Shown here: positions 16,515-23,795 of the stretch, piece after piece
Position numbering within the stretch: position 1 is the stretch's first letter
Layout of the letters: each line of letters starts with the position of its first letter
Program-made: the position numbers and the translations under genes
DNA from: Acidobacteriota bacterium
Lineage (GTDB): Bacteria > Acidobacteriota > Terriglobia > 20CM-2-55-15
Direction: 5' to 3'
DNA length: 64,000 nt
Assembly: GCA_022821145.1 (NCBI GenBank)
Contig: JAJEEE010000025.1
Span: forward strand, 82,050 to 146,049
Notes under the pieces: generated by a model
What the model was told of the DNA's origin: nothing
Databases searched by the model: none
The model's input: the letters and a program-made list of their open reading frames with translations, nothing else

Positions 16515-16784
16515 TCAACCCATCCGGACGGCTGCAACGGCGTCGCGGACGATTGCCCGGATTTCCGTAGGCGGCGTTCCTGCGGCCCGATCCTGTGCAG
16601 CGTCGATCAATTCGAAAAGCCGCGTCCGCGCCGCTTCCTTCCGCAGGTCGCGTGTTTCCACATACAATCGCAGCGCCTCGCGGAGCAACTCGGATTTGCT
16701 GCGGTTTTCCTCCTTGGCGATTCGTTCCGCCTTCTTCAGAAGCGGCGGTGGCAGCGAGATGGTGACCAGCTTTCTCGAACTCAT
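16515..16784 (-). CDS. Ribbon-helix-helix antitoxin of the PIN module
   Basis: The 89-residue protein has the RHH pattern: a strand KLVTISLPPPLLKKAERI, then ENRSKSELLREALRLYVE. RHH antitoxins dimerise, bind operator DNA and block the toxin with their C-terminal tails. The ATG at 16784 follows GGAGGAGGC; an in-frame ATG at 16799 is less likely. An imperfect palindrome with TCAT/ATGA ends lies at 16800-16819, where autoregulation would be expected. Confidence 0.8.
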   Translation of the reverse strand: MSSRKLVTISLPPPLLKKAERIAKEENRSKSELLREALRLYVETRDLRKEAARTRLFELIDAAQDRAAGTPPTEIRAIVRDAVAAVRMG

Positions 16785-17040
16785 GGGCGCCTCCTCCATG
16801 TCATACATAGTATTACATGACTCCACATCGCATCGAGCGACCCAAGACAACCGGTACGTTGCCGAATACCGGCCGCCTTACCGCCGTCGCCCGCATGACT
16901 TGGCGTTCCGGCAGCCGTTCGAAACGACCCACTGCGCCACGGCGACACGGAACACGGCGCCGGTATTGCCGTTGTGCATTCGCCGATTGCACTCTATGAT
17001 GCCGGGCACGAGCGCGTCACCGAACGGCGCGCGTTTTCAC

Positions 17041-17673
17041 ATGGCGTTCATCGACGAATCGGTCGGCCGGTATCTGCACGATCTGGTTCCCGAGCGCGAC
17101 CCGGTGCTTGCCGAGATCGAGGCCGCGGCCCGGAAGGAACGCATACCGATCGTCGGGCCCGTCGTCGGGAGGTTCCTCGAACAGTGGGCCCGCGCCATCG
17201 GAGCGCGCCGCGTGTTCGAGATGGGGTCGGCCGTCGGCTACTCCACCATCTGGTGGGCGCGGGCCGTCGGACCCGAAGGGCGGGTCTACTACACCGACGG
17301 CAGCGCATCGAACGCGGACCGCGCGGCCGCGTACCTGCAAGCGGCCGGTCTTGCCGACCGCGTCGAGCTTCTGACCGGCAACGCCCTGGACCTTCTCGCC
17401 GATACCGAGGGCGAGTTCGACATCGTGTTCAACGACGTCGACAAGCATCAATACCCGGCCGTGTATGCGTGCGCGGCCGATCGCGTGCGGGTCGGGGGCC
17501 TGTTCGTGTCGGACAACGCGCTCTGGAGCGGCCGCGTCGCCGATCCGGCTCGTAGGGACGCCGACACGGACGGCGTGCGCGAACTCAACCGCCTTCTCTA
17601 CCAGGACCCGCGGTACGTGACGTCGCTGTCTCCGATGCGGGACGGTGTCCTGGTGGGGTTGCGGGTCCGTTGA
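17041..17673 (+). CDS. Class I SAM-dependent O-methyltransferase (COG4122-like)
   Basis: The 210-residue product fits catechol/caffeoyl-CoA O-methyltransferase-type enzymes: RVFEMGSAVGYSTIWWA (SAM motif I), GRVYYTDGS (acidic loop), RVELLTGNALDLL and FDIVFNDVDKHQYP (metal-binding Asp cluster), then VGGLFVSDNALWSG. It probably methylates a hydroxyl on a small aromatic acceptor using a divalent metal; the acceptor is unknown. The ATG at 17041 starts at the normal N-terminus of the family. A TATGAT near 16992 may be its -10 box. It is followed 16 bp later by the CPBP gene. Confidence 0.8.
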   Translation: MAFIDESVGRYLHDLVPERDPVLAEIEAAARKERIPIVGPVVGRFLEQWARAIGARRVFEMGSAVGYSTIWWARAVGPEGRVYYTDGSASNADRAAAYLQAAGLADRVELLTGNALDLLADTEGEFDIVFNDVDKHQYPAVYACAADRVRVGGLFVSDNALWSGRVADPARRDADTDGVRELNRLLYQDPRYVTSLSPMRDGVLVGLRVR

Positions 17674-17689
17674 CCTGAAAGGGATCGAC

Positions 17690-20600
17690 ATGACGCGCAA
17701 GCCGCTGTTCTGGATTCTCTTCTCCGCGCTGGGGCTGGCGGGCTTCGTCGTGGCCGTCTGGCTGTTTCCCCGGGCGTTGCCGATCGTCGAGCTGGATATC
17801 GAGATGGACCAAGCGGGCGCGGTCGACCGCGCGGCCGTATTGGCCGTCGACAATGGCTGGGATCCCGTCGAAGCGCGGTCGGCCGCGACGTTCGGTCAGC
17901 TCGATTCCGAAGTCCAGACCTATGTCGAATTGGAGGGCGGGGGGCGGGACGCGTTCGTCAACTTGGCGGCCCAGGACATCTACCATCCCTACGTCTGGAC
18001 GGTTCGCCGTTTCCAGGAGGGCGCAATCGAAGAGACCGTCGTCCGGTTCACGCCATCCGGACGCGCCTACGGTTTTCGCCTGCGCCTCTCCGAGGACGAT
18101 CCCGGCGGCGGGAATCTGTCCGATGTCGAAGCGATCACAGTGGCCGCGGCCGCGGCCGCGGAATGGGGTGTGGATCTCACCCCGTATGACCTCCTGGAAT
18201 CCTCGCAGGAAACCCAACCCGGCGGACGCGTCGACCATACGATCGTTTTCGAGCGCAGGGACGTCGATCTCGCGGACGCCGCGTTCCGATTGCGGATCGG
18301 GGTGGCCGGCGCCAGCGCGTCGGAATTGACCCACTTCGTCCAGGTGCCCGAAGCGTTCTCGCAGCGGTTCGCCGACATGCGCGCCGCCAACGACACGATC
18401 GCGCTGGCGTCGCAGGGCGTCTTCCTGCTGGTGTTCGCGATCCTGGCGGCGGGGATCGGCACGGTCGTCCTCATGCGGCGGGGGTGGCTCCTGTGGCGGA
18501 CTCCGTTGGCGTGGGGCGCCGTCACGGCTCTTTTGCTCGGGCTGAACCAGTTGAACGCCCTGCCGCTTTCATGGATCGGCTACGACACCGCCGTCTCGGC
18601 CGGAGTGTTCCTCGTCGGGCAGTTCGGCATCGCGGCCGCGATCGTGCTGGCGGGCACGCCGCTCATCGCGTTTTTCTATCTGGCCGGTGAATCGCTGGGA
18701 CGCCACGCCTTTCCGGGCCACCCGCGCCAATGGCGATTCTGGTCGTCCGAGGTGGCCGCTTCCAACGCGGCGCTGGGCCGGACCGTCGCGGCCTACCTGT
18801 TGGCCGGGGCGCAACTGGGTTACGTCGTCCTGTTCTATCTGGGAACGTCGCGGCTCGACGGCTGGTGGTCGCCCGCCGAATCGCTCGTCCAGCCGGATCT
18901 GCTGGCCACGTACCAGCCGTGGTTGCTCGCCGTATCGAATTCGCTGTTCGCCGCGTTCTGGGAAGAGAGTCTGTTTCGCGCTGTTCCGATCGCGTGCGCG
19001 GCCCTGATCGGGGCGCGATACGGAAGGCCCGGCGCCTGGATCTGGATCACGATCGCGGCCCAGGCCGTGGTGTTCGCGGCCGCACATGCCAACTATCCGC
19101 AGCAGCCTGCCTACGCGCGGGTGATCGAGTTGACGCTGCCGGCCCTGGTGTGGGGCGTCGTCTATCTCTACTACGGTCTGATTCCGACGATCCTGGCTCA
19201 TTTCACTTACGATCTCGCGCTATTCTCGATCCCGCTGTTCGCGTCCGACGCTCCGGGCATCGGCTTCGACCGCGCCGTCGTCATCCTGGTCGGTCTCCTG
19301 CCGCTGGGGATCGTGTTGTTCGCGCGGCGCAAGGGGCGCGCCCGGGCCGACGCCCCCGACTGGGCGTACAACCGGGCGTGGACTCCGCCGACGACCCCGG
19401 CCGTCGCTGCTGGGGAATCCATTTCGGGGCCGTCGGTTCCATCTTCGGCCGCGCCTGGCGAGCGCCCGCCAAGCCGTCTGCCCGTTCCGCGGAACGCGGT
19501 GTACGTCCTGGGCGCGCTGGGCGCCGCCGTCTGGCTGTACTCGCTCGTTTCCCCGAGTGAGGCGCCGACGCTGGATCTGTCGCGCACCGCAGCCGTCCAA
19601 ACAGCCCGCGACGCTCTCGAGGAGCGGGGCGCCCCCGTCGACGGCTGGACGCCGCTGGTCGCCACCCCGTCCCAGCGCGGAGACGATCACCGTTACGTTT
19701 TCCAGGAGGCCGGGGAATCGGCCTACGCCTCTCTCCTGGGGCGGTATCTCGGCGAGTCGCGTTGGCTGGTTCGATTCATCGACTTCCGGGCGGACGCCGA
19801 GGAGCGGGTCGAGGAGTTGCAGGTGCACGTCGGCGCCGGGGGCGAGATCCTGCGCGTTCGGCACGTGCTGCCCGAGGCGCGCGAGGGCGCGCGGTTGGAC
19901 GAAGCCGCGGCCCGTGAATTGGCGTCCAGCGCCGTCGAAGAACGCTTCGGGCTCGATCCGGGAGGTCTGGACGAAGTCGGCGCCGAGCAAACGAGCCGGC
20001 CCAACCGCGGCGACTGGGTTTTCACGTTCGAGGATCCGGAGGCGTTGCCCGGCGTCGAAGGGGCGGGGCGCGTCGTGATCGAGGTCGCCGGCGATGGGAT
20101 CGCGGATGCCAGACGGTTCGTGAACGTTCCGGAAGAATGGGAGCGCGACCGGCGCGACGCGGCCACGCGCCGCACGTTCATCGCCGTCGGCCTGGCCGCG
20201 CTGCTCGTTCTGATCATCGGCGTCGCGGACGTCATGGCCGTTGTCGCGCTGGCCAGGGGCCGCATCGCGGCGCGCGCGCTGCTGACCGTCCTTCCGGGAG
20301 TCCTGGCCGTCATGGTCCTGTCCCAGGCCAACGCGTGGCCGGCCCTCGCCGGCCAATTCGTGTCCGCCCAACCGTGGGGATTTCAGGCCGGCGTGGTCGC
20401 TTTCGGGATCGTCCTGGGCGCCGTCGTTGTCGCGGCGGGCGTGGCGTTGCTGGCGGCCCTGGGACACTCCTGGCACCTAGACAACCGGGTTCCGCGGGCC
20501 CCGGCCTTGGCGGCGGCGGCCGGGTTCATCCCGGTGGGTCTCATCGCGGCGGCCGGCGCCTTTTCCGGCGGTTTCGGCGGCCTGCCTCGGTGGCCCGACG

Positions 20601-21031
20601 TGTCCGGTGCGGTAGCGTATTCTTCGGTCGCGACCGGTGTATTGGGCCCGATCGCTCCCTACGTTCTGTATACGGCCGCGCTACTCTTCCTGGCGGGACT
20701 CGCAATCCGATCGGGCGCCTGGCCGAAGGCGGCGTTGGTGGCCTCCGTGTTGGCGGTGGGTTTCGTCAGCGTTCCCGGGCCCGCGCAGGAATCGTACGCG
20801 ATCTGGATTCTCGCGGGGCTCGGAGGCGGCGCCGTGGTCTACCTTCTCGCCCGATTGGTTTCGGCGGCCCCCGTGCTGGCGCCCGGCATGGCGGCCGTGC
20901 TCATCGGCGTCGAGTCCGCGACCCGGAGCGTCGACGCGGCGTACCCGGGGGCCCGGCTCGGAGGCGTGCTGGGGGTGGTCGTCATCGCCGGCATGGCGGC
21001 GGCCTGGACGCGGGCGCTGTCGCGGAACTAA
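17690..21031 (+). CDS. Very large CPBP (CAAX/Abi-type) intramembrane protease-family protein
   Basis: The 1113-residue polytopic protein contains one signal-anchor helix; an extracytoplasmic domain (~35-230); a CPBP core (~245-560) with EESLFR (E425, E426), FAAAHANY and HFTYD motifs, the usual metal-dependent protease set; a linker rich in Pro/Ala; a second helix near 620; a second extracytoplasmic domain (~640-820) built like the first (both end with a VPE-x(4)-R segment); and about eight more C-terminal helices. CPBP proteins cleave prenylated or signal-type substrates in the membrane; typical members are 200-350 residues, so this one is far larger. Substrate unknown. The start is ATG 17690. 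It overlaps the selenoprotein gene tail-to-tail by 4 bp. Confidence 0.75.
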   Translation: MTRKPLFWILFSALGLAGFVVAVWLFPRALPIVELDIEMDQAGAVDRAAVLAVDNGWDPVEARSAATFGQLDSEVQTYVELEGGGRDAFVNLAAQDIYHPYVWTVRRFQEGAIEETVVRFTPSGRAYGFRLRLSEDDPGGGNLSDVEAITVAAAAAAEWGVDLTPYDLLESSQETQPGGRVDHTIVFERRDVDLADAAFRLRIGVAGASASELTHFVQVPEAFSQRFADMRAANDTIALASQGVFLLVFAILAAGIGTVVLMRRGWLLWRTPLAWGAVTALLLGLNQLNALPLSWIGYDTAVSAGVFLVGQFGIAAAIVLAGTPLIAFFYLAGESLGRHAFPGHPRQWRFWSSEVAASNAALGRTVAAYLLAGAQLGYVVLFYLGTSRLDGWWSPAESLVQPDLLATYQPWLLAVSNSLFAAFWEESLFRAVPIACAALIGARYGRPGAWIWITIAAQAVVFAAAHANYPQQPAYARVIELTLPALVWGVVYLYYGLIPTILAHFTYDLALFSIPLFASDAPGIGFDRAVVILVGLLPLGIVLFARRKGRARADAPDWAYNRAWTPPTTPAVAAGESISGPSVPSSAAPGERPPSRLPVPRNAVYVLGALGAAVWLYSLVSPSEAPTLDLSRTAAVQTARDALEERGAPVDGWTPLVATPSQRGDDHRYVFQEAGESAYASLLGRYLGESRWLVRFIDFRADAEERVEELQVHVGAGGEILRVRHVLPEAREGARLDEAAARELASSAVEERFGLDPGGLDEVGAEQTSRPNRGDWVFTFEDPEALPGVEGAGRVVIEVAGDGIADARRFVNVPEEWERDRRDAATRRTFIAVGLAALLVLIIGVADVMAVVALARGRIAARALLTVLPGVLAVMVLSQANAWPALAGQFVSAQPWGFQAGVVAFGIVLGAVVVAAGVALLAALGHSWHLDNRVPRAPALAAAAGFIPVGLIAAAGAFSGGFGGLPRWPDVSGAVAYSSVATGVLGPIAPYVLYTAALLFLAGLAIRSGAWPKAALVASVLAVGFVSVPGPAQESYAIWILAGLGGGAVVYLLARLVSAAPVLAPGMAAVLIGVESATRSVDAAYPGARLGGVLGVVVIAGMAAAWTRALSRN

Positions 21032-21255
21032 GCGCTCCGTTCCTGCATCGTCCGGACGATCTCGGAGTTCTCCGGGAACCGGCCGGCCTGCTTCTTAGAG
21101 AAGATCAGGTCGCCGTCCAGAACGACGTCGAAGACGCCGCCGCTGCCGCGGATCAACTCCGCTTCGATACCGAACTCATCGGCGATCGCGGCCTTCAGAC
21201 TGGAGGCCTCGGGCAGGTAGTCTCACGGGACGCAATAGGTGATCGAAACGCGCAT
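21028..21255 (-). CDS. SelW/Rdx-family selenoprotein, in-frame UGA read as selenocysteine
   Basis: The minus strand from ATG 21255 encodes 75 residues if TGA at 21225-21223 is read as Sec. The start is MRVSITYCVPU, then DYLPEASSLKAAIADE; the C-terminal half has GSGGVFDVVLDG and LIFSKKQAGRFPENSEI. This is the complete Rdx (SelT/SelW/SelH) domain with a CxxU redox motif where most relatives have CxxC. AGGAGG stands 7 nt before the ATG, and a TATCAT -10-like box is at 21283-21278. A hairpin suited to a bacterial SECIS follows the UGA, and selA lies at 46640. Coding resumes without any frame change after the UGA, against random decay. Ordinary gene calling misses this gene. A TGC-to-TGA sequencing error is the main alternative. 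Confidence 0.85.
21190..21208 (-). promoter_or_regulatory. Candidate bacterial SECIS hairpin
   Basis: On the minus strand, 14 nt after the UGA, GGCCTCC and GAAGGCC pair (six of seven positions) around the 5-nt loop AGTCT. The loop contains the G-U pair of bases typical for SelB recognition. Its distance from the UGA agrees with known bacterial SECIS elements, which lie within the coding sequence. Confidence 0.6.
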
Positions 21256-21399
21256 CGGCTGCCTCCTCTCGCGTTCCATGATACGCCCAGACGGCCGTTG
21301 CCCGGGCTTGTGTCCGCGCCGATTCCACGGTATTTTTGTGCCCTCGGATCCGGAATTCAATACGGCGGATCATCACGACACGCAGTCGGGAGGGCCCAG

Positions 21400-22287
21400 G
21401 TGAAGACTCTGACATTGTTGACGACTCTGCTCTTGCCGCTCGCCGGCGCGGCGGCGGCGCAAGATCGCGAAGCCATGCTCGAGCGCGGCGAATACCTGGT
21501 CGAGACCATCGCCGGATGCGGCAACTGCCACACGCCGCATCTGCCCGACGGTTCGCTGGATCCCGAGATGGCGCTGGCGGGCGCCTTCGTGATCGAGGAA
21601 CCGGTGTTCCGGGCATTCGCGCCCAACATCACGCCCGACGTCGAGACGGGAATCGGCGACTGGACGGAAGACGAGATCGTTCGCGCGCTGCGCGACGGGG
21701 TCCGGCCCGACGGCCGCGTGCTCGGCCCGCCCATGTCCTTCGCCTGGTACCGTGACATATCCGACACCGACGCCTACGCCATCGCGGCGTATCTGAAGAC
21801 CGTGCCCGCCATTCGCAACGAGGTCGAGCTGAGCACGTTCCAGATCCCGTTGCCCGGCTACGGGCCGCCCGTCGAAAACGTTCCCGACGTCCCGAGGGAC
21901 GACATCATCGCGTACGGCGAGTACCTGGCCGGCCCCGTCGGGCATTGCATGGACTGCCACACCACGTATGTCGCAGGCGTGATCGACATGGACCAGCTCG
22001 GGCGGGGCGGCAACGTCTATCCGCGCGTGTTCGGTTTCGAGTGGGCGACGGTGTCGGCGAACATCACGCCCCACGAGGACGGGATCGGGAACTGGACCGA
22101 CGAGGAAATCAAGCGCGCGATCACCGACGGGATCGGCCGTGAAGGACAAGAGCTGCGGCCGGCGATGCCGTTCGGCCTGTACCAGGGGATCACCGAGGAA
22201 GACCTGGACGCGATCGTGGCCTATCTCCGGTCCATACCGCCGCTGAGCGCGGCGCCCGCGCCCGTCGAGGAAGAAGAGGACGAGTAG
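21400..22287 (+). CDS. Periplasmic diheme cytochrome c
   Basis: This 295-residue protein starts at GTG 21400, with GGGAGG 7 nt upstream, and has a Sec signal (residues 1-20). Two cytochrome c domains contain CGNCH (~residue 40) and CMDCH (~187). Each is followed by a related segment (NITPDVETGIGDWTEDEIVRA and NITPHEDGIGNWTDEEIKRA share the same pattern) and a Met motif (PPMSFAWY, PAMPFGLY). This internal duplication is typical of the cytochrome subunits of membrane alcohol/aldehyde dehydrogenases. It is a plausible electron acceptor for the PQQ enzymes. It ends in an acidic tail (EEEEDE). Confidence 0.85.
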   Translation: MKTLTLLTTLLLPLAGAAAAQDREAMLERGEYLVETIAGCGNCHTPHLPDGSLDPEMALAGAFVIEEPVFRAFAPNITPDVETGIGDWTEDEIVRALRDGVRPDGRVLGPPMSFAWYRDISDTDAYAIAAYLKTVPAIRNEVELSTFQIPLPGYGPPVENVPDVPRDDIIAYGEYLAGPVGHCMDCHTTYVAGVIDMDQLGRGGNVYPRVFGFEWATVSANITPHEDGIGNWTDEEIKRAITDGIGREGQELRPAMPFGLYQGITEEDLDAIVAYLRSIPPLSAAPAPVEEEEDE

Positions 22288-22309
22288 CGGTCCGGCGCCT
22301 GCCGCGGCG

Positions 22310-22720
22310 TCACGCGCCGCGGCTTCCGCCGCCGGACGCCGCCAGGATCCGGATCAACTCGCGGTTGGCGGCGGGAAACTCCAGGCCCTCGAGCTCCGAA
22401 GGCCTCACCCAACGCCATTCGGCCACGCCGAGCGCCCGCGGCTCGCCGTGGATGATGGCGCAATCGAAGAACCGCAGGTGCACGGCGCGTTCCGGATAAA
22501 CGTGCCGGTGCTCGAAAACAAGCGAACCGGCGCGGACCGTGACGCCCAGTTCTTCCTGGATCTCGCGCACAAGGGCGTCCGCGGGGCTTTCGCCGCCCTC
22601 GATCTTCCCACCCGGAAACTCCCACAGGCCGCCCAGGTGCGCACCCGGCGGACGGCGTGTGACCAGGACGCGGCCGTCCCGCCGGATGACGGCGGCCGCG
22701 ACGGCGACGGCGTCAGACAT
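22310..22720 (-). CDS. NUDIX hydrolase, MutT-like
   Basis: The 136-residue protein has a full Nudix box: GG at the start, E in the GGES turn, then REIQEELGV, following the WEFPGGK strand typical of 8-oxo-dGTP diphosphatases (MutT). It probably cleans oxidised nucleotides from the pool. The C-terminal WRWVRPSELEGLEFPAAN segment also fits MutT. The gene overlaps the end of the upstream lipocalin-like gene by 8 bp and is the last gene of this ABC operon. Confidence 0.85.
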   Translation of the reverse strand: MSDAVAVAAAVIRRDGRVLVTRRPPGAHLGGLWEFPGGKIEGGESPADALVREIQEELGVTVRAGSLVFEHRHVYPERAVHLRFFDCAIIHGEPRALGVAEWRWVRPSELEGLEFPAANRELIRILAASGGGSRGA

Positions 22721-23795
22721 CGGGACGGTGACCTTCGCCGTATCCGGTCAACTCCACGTACCCGCGCCCGCGGACGGGTTGACCCCTCCACGTGCCCTCG
22801 ACCCGCACGGCGCCCTCCCAGTAGGGGAACCCGGCGGACCGCGTCGTCGCCATTTCCTGGTTGTCCATCAGCGGCGTCACCACCAGGCGCGTGTCCAGGT
22901 CCGGAACGGAAACGATCCAGTCCAGCCGGTAGACCGCGCCCGTGGCATCGCTTTCCCAGTCGCGCAACGATTCCACGGTGAAGTCGCCGGAGGTCAGGTG
23001 TTCCGCGGCCCCGTCCTCCGCGACGATCGTCCCGCTCGAGTTCGCGTCGATACCGCCGCCCGCCAGGCGCATCTGGTAGAGCATGAGCTCTTCGCCGTTG
23101 TCCAACTGGAAACTGAACCAGTCCCAGCCCAACTGTTCGTCGGCCAACTGGTTGGTCCCGAACTCGTGATCCATCCAGCTCTCGCCAGTCACGGCGACCG
23201 CCTGGCCATCGATGGAAACCAACCCGGCCGTCGACATGCGCGTCATTGAGTAGTAGTGCGAAGCCTGACCGGCGCCGTCGGCCTTCTGGCTGACGCCGTC
23301 GACGCCGTGGATAACGGGCGGTTTCGTCGCGCGCAGCTCCAGCTCCAGCAGGACGCCGCCGGCGTAGGCGCGCAACCTCATGCCGCCGTCATCTTCCAGC
23401 CGCGCCGTCCAGCTTCCGTTGGCGACATCGAGCGTGTCCACCGACGCCCGGGCGATGCCGGGCCCCTCGCGGTTGACCCGTTCGAAGAAGCGGAACCGCC
23501 CCGAATCGATCTCGCTCAACGCGAAGTGCGCCACGTGCAGGTCCCGCACGTTCCACGCGGATGGATTGACGGCGACGCTGTCCATGCCGATCCTGAAGAA
23601 GGTCAACTCATAGCCGAAGCGTCGGCCGTCCTCGGCGTCGAGGTGCCCGGTGTAATACCACCATTCCAACTTGTAGTCGAGATGAGCGCCGTGGTCCCTC
23701 GGGAACGCGTATTCGTATCCCGGAAGCGCCCGCAGATAGACCGGTTCGGTGACCTGCGCCGCCCAGACCGCCGCGATCAGCGCCGGGTAGATCAT
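22713..23795 (-). CDS. AttH/CrtC-like secreted lipocalin-domain protein
   Basis: The 360-residue protein has a short signal peptide (MIYPALIAAVWA) and two lipocalin-like halves. Marks of the CrtC/AttH family are LEWWYYTGHL, GYELTFFRIG, AHFALSE, SWMDHEFGTNQ and WDWFSFQL. Some relatives hydrate carotenoids; those encoded with ABC genes (AttEFGH) are exported proteins of unclear job. The start overlaps the permease stop (ATGA). Together with the permease and ATPase upstream this is an AttEFGH-like unit. Confidence 0.8.
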   Translation of the reverse strand: MIYPALIAAVWAAQVTEPVYLRALPGYEYAFPRDHGAHLDYKLEWWYYTGHLDAEDGRRFGYELTFFRIGMDSVAVNPSAWNVRDLHVAHFALSEIDSGRFRFFERVNREGPGIARASVDTLDVANGSWTARLEDDGGMRLRAYAGGVLLELELRATKPPVIHGVDGVSQKADGAGQASHYYSMTRMSTAGLVSIDGQAVAVTGESWMDHEFGTNQLADEQLGWDWFSFQLDNGEELMLYQMRLAGGGIDANSSGTIVAEDGAAEHLTSGDFTVESLRDWESDATGAVYRLDWIVSVPDLDTRLVVTPLMDNQEMATTRSAGFPYWEGAVRVEGTWRGQPVRGRGYVELTGYGEGHRPDV

